DNA from: Umbelopsis ramanniana AG
Lineage: Eukaryota; Mucoromycota; Umbelopsidomycetes; Umbelopsidales; Umbelopsidaceae
Direction: 5' to 3'
Assembly (NCBI RefSeq): GCF_025399195.1
Contig: NW_026252112.1
Location: forward strand, 1 to 64,000
DNA length: 64,000 bases
Every line of letters starts with the position of its first letter. The first letter of the stretch is position 1. The notes under the pieces are model-generated. The model had not been told where the DNA came from, did not search any database, and worked only from the letters and a program-made list of their open reading frames with translations. Shown here piece by piece: positions 45,154-55,981 of this stretch. The translations under genes were made by a program, and so were the position numbers.

Positions 45154-45620
45154 ATGACTGCGCAAGCAGACTGGGCTGAACGGATTCTCAGTTGCAAAGA
45201 CGATGAAAACTTGACGCAAATCCTAAGCGACCAGGAAGAGAGGTATTGTAACAAGGAGATTGCAGAAGGAGTACATTGTCGAAGTGCCAGGCTAACGAAT
45301 TTTTCTTCAATCAGCATCCAAATCTACAAAAAGGCAACAGATCAACTGACCGCTTTCAACGATTTCAGTACTGCCAGATTTACACAAATACAGAGGCATC
45401 TAGAGTCTCATACAAAGCTCATAAAAGAGATCAAAAATGACTTGGATGCCGCGTTTCTGAAAATTAGGTAGGATTGACTGGATTTTTAACAGCTTTTTAT
45501 CTGATTGTACGGCTCATCAAACTATCCAGGGTACTTAAACAACATTGTCAGGAGCGCCATCCAGTAGAACATGAGAAAGCACTCGAACGATATCCACCAC
45601 GAGTCGTTGAGGATGATTGA
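45154..45620 (+). CDS. KXD1: KxDL-motif protein (BORC/BLOC-1 subunit-like)
   Basis: There are three exons (45154-45242, 45315-45467 and 45530-45620), 110 residues. The KxDL-domain landmarks are AFNDFSTARFTQIQRHLE, HTKLIKEIKNDLDAAFLKIR, where K-N-D-L is the KxDL motif, and LKQHCQERHP. The first intron (72 bases, GTATTG...TTCAATCAG) is a multiple of three and free of stops, so its retention would add 24 residues in frame. Removing it aligns the protein nearly gap-free with animal KXD1. KXD1 is part of BORC and interacts with BLOC-1, placing lysosome- or vacuole-related organelles. Confidence is high for the family. Confidence 0.87.
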
Positions 45621-45749
45621 ATACACCATAACACAGAATGGGGACCAACTAACGCCTTTTTAGCGGGAACAAAAGCAGAAGTCACATTGAGGTGATGAAG
45701 AGTGTCAATATACAGTATAATTATAGACTAAGTGAAGGGTTGAGGGCAT

Positions 45750-46301
45750 CTAATCCTCGCCAAGGAGCTCGAAAGGATTGACTGTAGATAACATATGCAA
45801 CAAAGTTCAGTTTCCATGAGATTGATTTCATCCACACAAAGAATAAAAAACCCTCTCTCACTCCAACTTACATGTTGACTTCTTCTTATGCTTCTCTTCC
45901 TTCTTTTGCTCAACGGACTTCTTGTTGTAGGAGCCACTAGGAACGCTAGCGCTCTTAGTAATACCAGGAACATAAGCCATTCTACCAGGTTGCGCCTTGC
46001 TCAAGGGGCTATTGGCAAGTGAAAGCAAAGTGGCACGTTCATAAGTGGTGCGGTCTCCTATTGAGCTATTTGTGTTAGTAATGTGCGTTGTATTTGGACT
46101 TGACAGCAACGCTCCATGGCCAGCTGTCAAATGGTGTGTGCTGGACCTTTAACAACAGACACGGGAATCGAGCATTTACGTTCCAAGTCAAGTTGTTTAA
46201 ACGGTCCTGGTAAGCAAACGGCAAATCTTACCAGTTTCGGATACAGCAGACTTGATAATGACTGGCTCAGTCTTGACTTCGGTGGAACCGTTGCTTGCCA
46301 T
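45750..46301 (-). CDS. eIF4E-binding protein (4E-BP-like)
   Basis: There are three exons (46301-46232, 46123-45872 and 45781-45750), 117 residues, almost the length of human 4E-BP1 (118). Tyr51 begins Y-E-R-A-T-L-L, matching the eIF4E-binding consensus YxxxxL-hydrophobic. Asn61-Ser62-Pro63 falls exactly where 4E-BP1 has its Asn-Ser65-Pro site. V75-PGIT79 falls where 4E-BP1 has IPGVT, the second eIF4E contact. The distances between these motifs equal those of 4E-BP1. The C-terminus FNPFELLGED places a FELL sequence where 4E-BP1 has its FEMDI TOS motif, though the acidic fourth position is not conserved. A Lys-rich stretch precedes it. The protein likely represses cap-dependent translation by binding eIF4E; control by TOR is inference. 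Divergent from SYM1 (136 bases). Confidence 0.83.
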
Positions 46302-46437
46302 TTTGCTCAGAACAACTTTTTCTTTCTTTGGACGCTCATTTTAATCCATACACAAGTGGACACCCTGAGGTCACGTGGGAAAAGCCACCGCGCCTCGACC
46401 TTTCTGACCAACCAATGCCCGAGGAGGACCTCTCACA

Positions 46438-47315
46438 ATGGTTTGGCAGTGGTATAATCGAACACTGACCCGGCATCCACTTGTCACCCAGTGCATCACA
46501 ACAGGTAGACACTCATTCTGACGCTCAAGTGTAAATGGCTCCAAATTAAACCGCATACACCAGCCACTTTATTTGCAACAGGTATGACCAGCTTTAGACC
46601 GTCAGTGCGTTTTGACAACCAGACTTAACTGTGTCTTCAGGTGACGTGATTGCCCAGCATGCTGTTGAAAAAAGAGATACACATGACTACGCTCGTACTC
46701 TACGGTTGACCGGGTTTGGAGGTGTTGTGGCTGCACCGTTGTTAAGCAACTGGTACAAATTTCTCGACCGACATATTCAAATGTCTACTCCGGTGAAAGG
46801 TAAAACACTATACGGGTCGTCGAAAACGAATGTTTAATACATGTGGGTGGCTAAGAACAAGAACATGTTTCTAGCTCTTTTTGCTAGAGTAGCATTGGAT
46901 CAGCTGTTGTTTGCGCCGTGCTTCATTGCTGGTAAGAATTGATATATCACATTTCATTCGCCCCTGCAATTATCCAGCATCCGCTCACACATTCCCGTTT
47001 AGTCTTCTTCTCGGCGCAAGGAGCATTGGAAGGCAAGAATACTACTCAAATCAAAGAAAAGCTTGCCGACGGATACCCACAGGCGCTGAAAAATAATTAT
47101 AAGGTGAGTTTGGGCTGACTTTCTTTTTTTTACAAATTTCGTTTCAATATGATTCTAAACCACGGATGTATCAGCTATGGCCTGCTGTTCAATTTTTCAA
47201 CTTTTACGTCACTCCACTTAACCACCGTCTCATGGTCACCAACATTGTCGCATTGGGATGGAACACATATCTATCGACGGCAAATCAACAATCGTCGTCT
47301 CATGTAAATGCTTAG
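46438..47315 (+). CDS. SYM1: MPV17/SYM1 family inner-membrane protein
   Basis: There are five exons (46438-46504, 46623-46799, 46875-46931, 47003-47103 and 47175-47315), 180 residues, close to human MPV17 (176). Landmarks run in order: MVWQWYNRTLTRHPLVTQ, SGDVIAQHAVEKRD, WYKFLDRHI, the ALDQLLFAPCFIA segment, KEKLADGYPQALKNNYKLWP and the last membrane stretch LMVTNIVALGWNTYLS. The second exon acceptor was set at 46622 because it gives the correct spacing before GDVIAQ. The family forms channels or metabolite pores of the mitochondrial inner membrane (Sym1 in yeast) or sits in peroxisomes (PMP22). It shares a short upstream region with the 4E-BP gene. Confidence 0.9.
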
Positions 47316-47510
47316 CCCATAGAGGTTACGGACAGGATCAATCAATGTATTTACAGTCAGAAGTTTTACTGCTTATGAATTAAAGACAAGAAAAAACCAG
47401 ACAGATAGTATAGCGAGTTATGCTATTGTTCCTAGGCTGCTCAACTTGAGTTGATGTTAGATGGAGGTTGCATGCATCACGCAGTCGTCAATGTGTGCTC
47501 TTAAGCTTCC

Positions 47511-49132
47511 TTATTTTCAGCAATCATAGCGGCCAAAGCAGCACCGATACCATTGCCATCTCTTGTAATCTATCGGAGAAAAAAAATCCCGTTACTTCAT
47601 GGCCATAGAACAAATGAACATTCATAATTGCCTACTTACACCAATATTAATGCGATCGACCTTTTCGCCGAAGATTTCACGCAAGGCCTCGTTGACACGG
47701 TTAGGGAAGTTAGGGTAGTGTTCATAAATGGTTCCTTCAACACCTGGAAGTAGAAAGAATAGGATTAAAATTGAGATACACTAGACAGGTGTCAGTGAGT
47801 AGCCATACTTACTAATGGTTAAACCAGTTTCCAATGCATTGCGCTTGTGGATGACAGCACTCATAGCGGCAGCAATGATACGGGCAGCACGTTGCCCAAC
47901 AAGAGCACAGATCTTCTTGGTCATTTGTCTATCTGTCAAAGTGGTGGTCTGGATGTTCATGATGGTCTCCAAGATATGCTTGGTGTCTTCGAGATCGGGG
48001 GAGTCATCGGATTCAATCGTGCTCATGTACGATGATTCGAAATTGTAAGGTAAGTTCATGTCGATAGAGTATTGCATATTGAAGATCAAGCGGCGATCCA
48101 GAAGATCCAACAAGATATTACGAACAATTTCTCCCAGATATAGTCCAGATACCATTTTTTCCAGTTGATGCACACCAGGGTTGGTGCTCTCACGGTTAAC
48201 TTTGTTATCATACATGGTGCGGGGGAGATAGTCGTGATGAATATCACCGAAAGAACCCCATTCGGTATTAATAATCATCTCACTGCCGACGGCATTAGGG
48301 TTTCCTTTAATCTTGGGGATATCATCTATTCTTTCCCAATAAGCAGCATTAGTACCTCTGCTGACAGTGCAAGCAAGGAGTGTGTCCAAACTACGATAGT
48401 TGTGGGCCAGAAGAAGACCGACTGCTCCGTTCAAAATGGCCTTGACTTTGACGGGGATTGATTTCTTGTTGAGTCCAACTTGAAGTAGTTCCGCCAAATC
48501 TTTGCCGTCAGCACCAGTGACATCAAAATCTTTTGTCCACCGAATAATGGAAGCCTTGTTCATAGCAGTTTGGTTCAGTGGGAAGGAAACTACAAATCCA
48601 AGTGACATGGGCACATCGATATCACTCTTTCCAATGAATGTCAAAAATGAATCCACGCACTCAGCCAAGAAGTCCACAATGTTCTGAATGTTTGACTTTC
48701 TGATGTTATCGTGGATATTATACTTTTGCTGGCGGGTAGTGACACGACCTTGACCATGGAGGGTAACGAGATAAACACGGATGGAAGTACCTAACAAAAC
48801 AAAAACACCGTATGAGAATCGGCTTGCATAATCGTGGTGTGCGGTTACACTAGCAAGTAGTACCGCGGAAGAAGGGACTTACCGCTCAAATCCAAAGCAA
48901 GATATTCACCAGTTTCTTGACCAGTAGGATGTGTGTCAATCCATGAAGGAAGCATGGGAACGCTAGTGTCGTTCTGCTCAAGACCTTCTGTCATTTGTCT
49001 GGAAAGGTGAGCAGAGATTTTGGTGAGCTTTTCACTGGGAATATGGAATTCCTCAGCTATTTCTTTCATAGCATTGATCTGATCCTCAACACCCTGGATC
49101 TCGCTGATAGCGAAGACAGATTTTCGGCCCAT
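47511..49132 (-). CDS. Hexokinase-like protein lacking the catalytic Asp
   Basis: There are about four exons starting at the ATG at 49132. The hexokinase fold is complete. It has SRQMTEGLEQNDTSVPML, the phosphate-1 loop ALDLSGTSIRV (normally DLGGTNFR), LGFVVSFPLNQ, RWTKDFDVTG and INTEWGSFGD with the glucose-side Glu. The C-terminus has GTIYEHYPNF and DGNGIGAAL. The catalytic Asp of the VNDT motif is replaced: the sequence here reads ILNGAVG with Gly at about residue 205. The second phosphate loop reads VSRGTNAAY instead of IGTGTNACY. The pattern resembles non-catalytic regulatory hexokinases of filamentous fungi such as HxkC and XprF. A carbon-sensing role is inference. Confidence 0.87.
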
Positions 49133-50352
49133 GATTAAACTAAGAAAATCTAGAAATGGGGAAAAAGCAATGAGGTTGGAACACTGAACGGGAAAATACT
49201 GAATACTCGGAATATGAAATTTGGTAGCTCTGGTGCCATGGCGTGACTGTCGTCATTCTCAATTTTCCTTGCAGGGGTGTCTTCTTCGAGGAGGCTGTGG
49301 ACGAGCACCACTTCAACATTGACGAAGTCACTTTGAACCATTTGATTTATAAATCAGAGCATGCCTATTTTTCACTTTCATGCGGGTTTCTATGAGGCCA
49401 GTACAATGTTATCGATGGTATAAATCACCGTCAATTGACGCCGGATGGTCGTGTATTTAATGTGAGTCTCTCAAAAATCCGGTTTCAGTCCATCAGACCC
49501 GAATGATGGCTTGATTTTTATTTTTATTTTTATTTTTTTTTACCTTGAGATGGCGATATTTTTGAAAATCTAGTTTCATACTTTGACCTGATTGTTGATA
49601 TCTTGGACCATTGTAGTCAAGCAGCACCGACCTTCATTTCAAGTAGCGCTTCCCTACGACTCAGGCTGGCCAGCCAACTATTTTCTTGCATCAACAGGTA
49701 ATACACCGTACTACCAAAGCCATGCGGAGGATTTGTCTACCTGGCCATGTTCGGAAGTCATATTTTAATGATGGATGAAGCAACTCCCTCAAAGTAAAAT
49801 CAATGATGGAAATATCTGACATCAGAATAACGACACTGAGTGCTTTAGCCTCGTTCGGTGTATTTGCTGATAATGAAAATACGTAGCTCGGTTGTAATAT
49901 GATAGCGATGAAGTTCTAACAACGCTAGTGCTCGTACGTTGGAAGATCAATTGTCAACAGGCACACTGACTATTGAGTTGAAATATTAACATGGCTATAG
50001 CGTTAAGCGAGCCTTAGCGTCTCTACTATGCGAGCTATGGGCTACACTTCTTTCAAGTCTTTTCTTAAAGTAGGATATTTTGAATTAAAAGATGGTGCTT
50101 TAATATTCAACTGAGCATAATTTGCATCCATACACTTGACAAAGCGTTGTGTTATTGCTCAATGGTCGTTATCAAATGCAAATGCCAAACACAGTATTGA
50201 AACTCAACACTATCATCGTGAATCTGATTGGACTAAAGCTGCTGTTGCTGCCTCCAAAACATTTTTTTTTTTAAGGTGTGTGATCCACTATCAGGGTCGT
50301 TCCTAGGTTCTCTCTTCCTTCCCTTCTTGTACTATTTTCTATTCTCATCACC
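49133..50352. other. Intergenic, no supported gene
   Basis: This 1.2 kb spacer separates two divergent genes. It contains a (TTTTTA)n/T run at about 49513-49541 and AT-rich sequence. The last 30 bases before 50353 are CT-rich (TCTCTTCCTTCCCTTCTTG), typical of a promoter or leader. I see no coding exon. Confidence 0.5.
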
Positions 50353-51685
50353 ATGGCCGACGTCGCATCCCTACCCACTATACCAGAGAAGAGCGAAATT
50401 GAGACTGTAAATGGGTATTATTCGAACCAGTATCGCCGCAACCACCTTGTTCTGTTTCTTAATTGATTTGGTTTTTCTTCGCACCAGTGCAAACCAAGCT
50501 ATCAAAGATTGTGTGAGCGGAACGTTTGGAGGTATTCTCCAAGTGCTTGTTGGTCAGGTAAGGAAGGACCTTGAGTGCTCCCTTTGTCTCCCTTTTTATG
50601 GTTGATTTAACAAAGTGACCCTTTCACAGCCTTTCGATACCGTCAAAGTGGTGAGTAGGAAGTAGGATATGCAACATTTCAGTGGTTTGATGACTGACAG
50701 AGCCGCATCCATAGCGTCTACAAACACAATCCCGAACCAATCCATTATACTCGGGTATGCTCGACTGTGTGCGCAAAACTCGAGCTCGGGAAGGATATGC
50801 CGGTTTCTATAAGGTACGAGCTGACTTTGCGTGAGTGCCAAATGTCTAGTGTTTCCGAAATTGAGATCTAAGCAAGACTGGCATTCAAAATTTTCTAAAA
50901 GTTCCCACCCTTGTTAACCATCTTTCATTCAATGTTTACAGGGAACAACCACACCATTGGTAGGCATAGGTGCATGTGTATCGATCCAGTTTGTAGTGCT
51001 CGAGTACATGAAACGAACCATGTCTCAGGGTAATCCCAACGTAGCACTCTCCAATGCTCAATTATGTTTGGCCGGTGGTATTGCTGGTGTTGCTAACTCA
51101 GTCGTATCTGGACCTGTCGAACACATCAGAACCCGACTCCAAGTTCAGACTGGTACTGGTACAGGCTATTCGGGTCCTATTGATGCCATTAGCAAGATCT
51201 ATCGTTCTTATGGTATCCGAGGAATTTACAAGGGTCAGATGATGACTGTGCTTAGAGAAGGTGTTGGTTATTCTGCCTACTTTGCATGCTACGAGTGGCT
51301 AGTTCAACAGACTATGGAATCGCAGAACTTGACTCGCAAACAAATACCCACCACTCAAGTTTGTCTTTATGGAGCTATGAGTGGATATGCTATGTGGCTT
51401 ATGATGTATCCTTTGGATATCATCAAGTCCAAGTTGCAAACAGATCATTTAGACGTGTCCAAACGACAATACCGATCGGCAATAGACTGTGCTCGCCAAG
51501 TGTTTGCAACTGAAGGTGTCAAGGGTTTCTTTAGAGGATTTGGGCCTTGCATGCTTCGAGCTGCACCTGTGAACGCCGTGACGTTCCTTGGGTAAGTGAA
51601 GCCAAAAAAATACACGGAAGACGAGAGGAATATTGGGCTAACGGTTTATTTTAGATTCGAGACAGCCATGCGTGTTTTGTCATAA
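50353..51685 (+). CDS. Mitochondrial carrier family transporter (YMC/CRC-like)
   Basis: There are about six exons. Three mitochondrial-carrier repeats are recognisable. Each has a P-x-D/E-x-x-K/R-type signature: [26 protein letters not shown] (second repeat, Glu for Asp) and [13 protein letters not shown]. The first repeat begins [17 protein letters not shown]. Matrix-loop motifs such as [11 protein letters not shown] and [17 protein letters not shown] follow the PxD motifs. The protein ends FETAMRVLS. Order and length (about 300 residues) match YMC1/YMC2 or the carnitine/basic amino-acid carriers (SLC25A20/29). The exact substrate cannot be read from the sequence. The gene lies 122 bases before NDK1 on the same strand. 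Confidence 0.9.
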
Positions 51686-51807
51686 AAAAAGAGTAGTGGT
51701 ATCAGGGCGCCAATGTGATTGGCCGCTTCAGAAAATTTTCACGAAAAATAAATAACTTGTATTGCACCTGAGTTTGCTTTTTTGCCACTTTCTTTATATT
51801 CAACAAA

Positions 51808-52396
51808 ATGGAGCGTACCTACATCATGGTCAAGCCTGACGGTAAAGATTCTTCCTGAATCTCGTAGAAAAACTTCTGTAGACCACTGTATTGACCCTTC
51901 TTTCACGTTATAGGCGTCGAGCGCGGTCTCGTTGGTGAAATCATCAAGCGTTTCGAGGCTAAGGGTTACCAACTCACTGCCCTTGAGCTTATGCACCCCA
52001 CCAAGGAGCACCTCGAGGAGCACGTAAGTACTTGCAACTGGTATAGGATATCAAGTCAAAAAAATTAACCTTGTCGCCTTTTTTCAGTACTGCGACCTCA
52101 AGAGCAAGTCTTTCTTCCCTGGCTTGATCCAATACATGCTCTCTGGCCCTGTTGTCGGTATGGTCTGGACTGGTAAGGAAGCCGTCAAGACTGGCCGCAA
52201 GCTTCTTGGTGAGACCAACCCCCTTGCCTCTCTCCCCGGTTCCATCCGTGGTGACTTTGCCATCGATGTCGGTCGCAACATCTGCCACGGTTCCGACACC
52301 CCCGAGAACGCCGAGAAGGAGATCGCTCTCTGGTTTCCCCGTGGTATCAAGACCGCCAAGCGTGACAAGAGCATCGACACTCTTATCTATGAATAA
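51808..52396 (+). CDS. NDK1: Nucleoside diphosphate kinase
   Basis: There are three exons (51808-51841, 51914-52023 and 52088-52396), 150 residues. The protein starts [20 protein letters not shown]. The phosphohistidine is His115 in the signature [24 protein letters not shown] and [15 protein letters not shown] supply the nucleotide site. It transfers phosphate between nucleoside di- and triphosphates through the phospho-His intermediate. The strongly biased codon use (GTC, ATC, AAG, CGT) marks a highly expressed housekeeping gene. Confidence 0.97.
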
Positions 52397-52716
52397 ATTA
52401 TAACAAATGTATTAACGTACATTTCAAAAAGTAGTACTTTTTTTCATTTCAATGACCACCTAGGACATAAGGATCCCGCTTGTTATATTGATGTTTGCAT
52501 TGTGTAAGCCTCCCCTCCCCTTCACCGTTCACTACACTGTGTGTTTATCTTAATACTGTGGGTAAATACAAATTTATCGTGAACAAGATGAATGCGTGCA
52601 TGATTGTACCCTCTTTCCGAGCGTGCATTCATGTCGATCCTCCACTATCACTGGAATATCTATGTATAATTGGAATTCTATGTATTAGTGAACGGGGACA
52701 TGTGGAATCTATTGCG

Positions 52717-53610
52717 CTATGCGTTTTCCACCTGCAAATTACAAAAATATATTAAGAGCTGGCCGTAGTATAATAGATGAAAAGGTCCATTCATCCCTCT
52801 TACCGGTAAGAATAGTTTGAATTCAGGCGGCAGTTCGTCTTCACCATACAACTTGTCTGTAAAATAAACCCTTCGAAGCCGGCAATTCGCATGGATTGTC
52901 ACTCGTAAAGTCTCAACATATTGTGTCCCGTATGCTCGTTTGGTGAAATCAGCCAGATTAAATGTGACCTGGTTCCAGCCAGGGTCCAACCGCATTGGCA
53001 TAGTGGTGATGTAGGGCTTTACTCTTGTGCTCCCCTAAAGATGTCACATTTGTACTTAGACCTTCGTACCAAATTTTTATGCTTTCATGGCATCTGTTCA
53101 ACCAACCTGAAAATTTGATGCTCGGAATCTGCGTTTAATGCCCATATCATCCATGATTTCGACTTCAAAAGAAAAATATCGATTCAGGTTTTTGAGTAGT
53201 AATACTAGGTATGGCAGCTTTATGCCGAGCGTGCGATCTGGTCGAGGTGGACATGATATGTAGGTGTCGGCTAGATTTGATGATAGGATTTCCAAGGTCA
53301 GTGAACTAATGTGTTCGTCAGCGACGCGCGAGATGTGAGCTTTGCTGATGACTTGGGAAGTCTCTTCCGCTGAAGTAGTCTCCTTTGAGTCTGCTTGTGT
53401 TATGTGCTCTGACCATAACTGTAGCGGTTCATTTCTGCAACAAGGTCAATGCAGGATCTTGGAATTGTTAGGAAAACTAGATACTGAAAACGTACCCAAT
53501 ACTATAGAATATGGACAGAAAGCCAGACTAGGAAGTTTGCGAATAGAGTCAGGTATTGTCGAATGGGAGTTCAAATCGACCTTGCTTACCTGAAATGTGT
53601 TTTTGAACAT
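52717..53610 (-). CDS. CFAP20: CFAP20/BUG22 ciliary-type protein
   Basis: There are about five exons. The first encodes only MFKNTFQ, identical to the conserved start of the family. A second short exon gives SGFLSILYSIG. The main body has [37 protein letters not shown] and [20 protein letters not shown]. Then follow [50 protein letters not shown] and [11 protein letters not shown]. It ends VENA, shorter than the animal tail. There is an insert of about 25 Ser/Thr/Glu-rich residues after the second exon ([11 protein letters not shown]). CFAP20 is an inner-junction protein of axonemal doublets and also has nuclear roles in animals. The fungus shows no other sign of cilia in this window. Confidence 0.92.
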
Positions 53611-54355
53611 GAAGGCTCTGAGTTGAGTCTAACAAAATTGGGGAAAATTTCAACGTATTCTAATTGATATTATAACCATTGGTGGCGTATAAAAACAGTT
53701 CATGCTTCGGCGAAATCATACCTGTCACCATATTTTCTGTTAAACTTCTTCTTGCTTACGGGATACATAAGATTGACTGTGTGGTGCAAACTCCTATTAG
53801 TTATACCATGGGCATCATTATGCACAATGACTATTGACTCCTTACACAGTGGTTTAGATGCTCTGATTATGCTCAATATGCCACTAGTATTTGAAGGCTA
53901 ATGTATTTTTTAAAACGATTCTACTAAAATTACTCTCCCATTCTTTAAAAAAGGAGCACACCAAGAGATGGATCGCCTTCCTTGTTATGACATGTAATCA
54001 TGGTAACATGGAAAACCCCCCAGATTACTTGGCTTCGTATATTTAGACATACAAAAGTGCATGAACATCATGGATCTTCTCTACACAAGCACATAATACT
54101 GAGATTTTCATCAAACATCATGCATGAGATTAAACTTTCGGACTGTGACAATAGATAATAGCGTGATGGTTACCAGTTAGTCATTCTTCAACTTGGAGTC
54201 TCTCTACTAAACTTCGTCGTCTTTCCCCTGCGTATCGTTCTACAGAGTGGATGGGGTGGACTAGCACAAATCATAGGAGAAATCATGAAAAATGAGAGGT
54301 TTTTTCCTACACATCTCGTATTTTTATTAATTCAGCTCGTGAAGGCGAGCGAGCC
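53611..54355. other. Intergenic, no supported gene
   Basis: This 745-base spacer is AT-rich. It should contain the promoter, and possibly a missing first exon, of the membrane-protein gene that follows, since that gene has no ATG at its 5' end. A plausible acceptor (TTTATTAATTCAG) lies at 54329-54341. I found no matching upstream exon. Confidence 0.4.
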
Positions 54356-55981
54356 TTGGTTAACAGCATCGTACGAACTTTGTGCTACCCTTCTGCTGCG
54401 GATCTGTACGAATGGCTGACTCCATTGATCATCACTTCAACCTTTTATCTTTCGTTGATCTTGCTTTTCTTCCTTTTTCCACTTTTCCCGGGTAAACCCA
54501 TGCGAGATATATCATCTATCATTCCTGGTTCCCATCGAATCATATTCGCCGCAGTTGTCCTTCTGGCGATGGCTCCAGTGTCTTGGGCTCAAATAGACCC
54601 ATTGACAGGGTTACCGCCATATGCTTCCCCTAAGGGAAAGACAACTGACATAGATTCATACCCTGTGGCGCCAACATCGTTAGATTGGTCCACCTTGATA
54701 GTTAGAATCGTCACCCAATACTTTCTATGGTGGCTTCCCGACTTGTTCCTCATGGTCTTATGGCAAAGGCAGCCTGTGAAACTGTGGCTCATACACAGTA
54801 TGCGAAAGGTTTTTTTCAACTGGAGGCCAGGCGCCGTATTTGTACAATCATGGCAACCAACCGAGGCCACTGAAGCATACAGAGTCATACTTGGTGGTGA
54901 AAAGCTTCCCGGATTGTTTCCCATGCTGTTCACTCTCGCTACTGATGGCTGGACACTTGCGAGTGGAGGACTGTCCGTTTATACGCAATGGGTAACTAGC
55001 AATCACGATGTTAGTGGTTGGAACGGCATATTTCGCTTCTATAACCCTATTGTACCGTCTATTGTATCATTCATCAGCATAATTGCAGCATTATGCAAAG
55101 CAAGCAACAAAGTGCGAATTTATTTGATCGTCGCAGCTCTAATCATTTGGCCAGCTATCTTTTTTCCTGTATACATTTTACATGATTCTAGCCACATGTA
55201 TATCATGGAAATCATGGTGTTCATCATACAGCTTAACCCATTCTTAATTATAGGATTGGAGTTGGTATCAATGGTTCTCATTGGATTGGACCGTGTCTTC
55301 GCCCTTCCTGTTATCGCTACTTCAGATATCAAACGGACCGGATTTCCGTTCCCATCATTGAACAATTGGGCTTTTGGAGGTCCTTTTCTGGCTCTTGGGA
55401 TTGTAACGCTTCTTTTCGCGGAGGCAGGCATGATGACTTCCGCATTGGAGATTATGAATTATGTCAAAATCTTACAGCAAAAAGTTGTAGCTCGATTTAA
55501 ATCCAAAAAGGAGGATGCACGACCTAACGTCTTACCCATGCACCAAGTGTCGGACGAACCTATTGAATCGATTGACAAATCTCCATTGGGAAAGAAAGAT
55601 AGTAATTCAACCACCAGACCATCCACTTCTGAGCCACCATCTACTCATCAGCGTAATGGGTTACAGTCTAGCGTAGCACAAACTGTCAACCAGCCATCAA
55701 CGGCGCACCAGGAAGACTTGCAGATAACGAGTGTACCATCACCAACGCTTACAAATTCCAATATTGAGCTCCAGAGCAGGTCCCCACCGCCTGCTTATTC
55801 GAGTACCACTTCGACCCCGCGGGTAGATGTGCGGCCACCGGTCCAGACTATACCGACAGCTCATCCAACGGATAGCATAGCTCCAAATACGCAACTTGAT
55901 ATTGGCCAGATTTACCATTTGATAACAGGAAGAAACACGGACGGCGCGCAAGTCGATGCTTCTACGCGCCGCAATACATGA
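54356..55981 (+). CDS. Polytopic membrane protein with Ser/Pro-rich tail, unidentified
   Basis: An uninterrupted frame encodes more than 490 residues. The 5' end is unresolved: the frame is open from a TTG here, while the first ATG is at 54500 (PMRDISS). The codons before it already encode a hydrophobic helix (LTPLIITSTFYLSLILLFFL), so an upstream exon is likely. At least six further hydrophobic segments follow, for example IFAAVVLLAMAPVSWAQ, IYLIVAALIIWPAIFFP, IMEIMVFIIQLNPFLIIG and PFLALGIVTLLFAEAGM. The last about 170 residues are hydrophilic and rich in Ser, Thr, Pro and Gln, as in a cytosolic regulatory tail. I recognise no family signature; a fungal-specific membrane protein is the safest call. 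Confidence 0.7.
   Translation: MVNSIVRTLCYPSAADLYEWLTPLIITSTFYLSLILLFFLFPLFPGKPMRDISSIIPGSHRIIFAAVVLLAMAPVSWAQIDPLTGLPPYASPKGKTTDIDSYPVAPTSLDWSTLIVRIVTQYFLWWLPDLFLMVLWQRQPVKLWLIHSMRKVFFNWRPGAVFVQSWQPTEATEAYRVILGGEKLPGLFPMLFTLATDGWTLASGGLSVYTQWVTSNHDVSGWNGIFRFYNPIVPSIVSFISIIAALCKASNKVRIYLIVAALIIWPAIFFPVYILHDSSHMYIMEIMVFIIQLNPFLIIGLELVSMVLIGLDRVFALPVIATSDIKRTGFPFPSLNNWAFGGPFLALGIVTLLFAEAGMMTSALEIMNYVKILQQKVVARFKSKKEDARPNVLPMHQVSDEPIESIDKSPLGKKDSNSTTRPSTSEPPSTHQRNGLQSSVAQTVNQPSTAHQEDLQITSVPSPTLTNSNIELQSRSPPPAYSSTTSTPRVDVRPPVQTIPTAHPTDSIAPNTQLDIGQIYHLITGRNTDGAQVDASTRRNT

Noticed and set aside
49511-49541. (TTTTTA)n-like T-rich tract
   Set aside because: Ordinary AT-rich simple repeat in an intergenic region.
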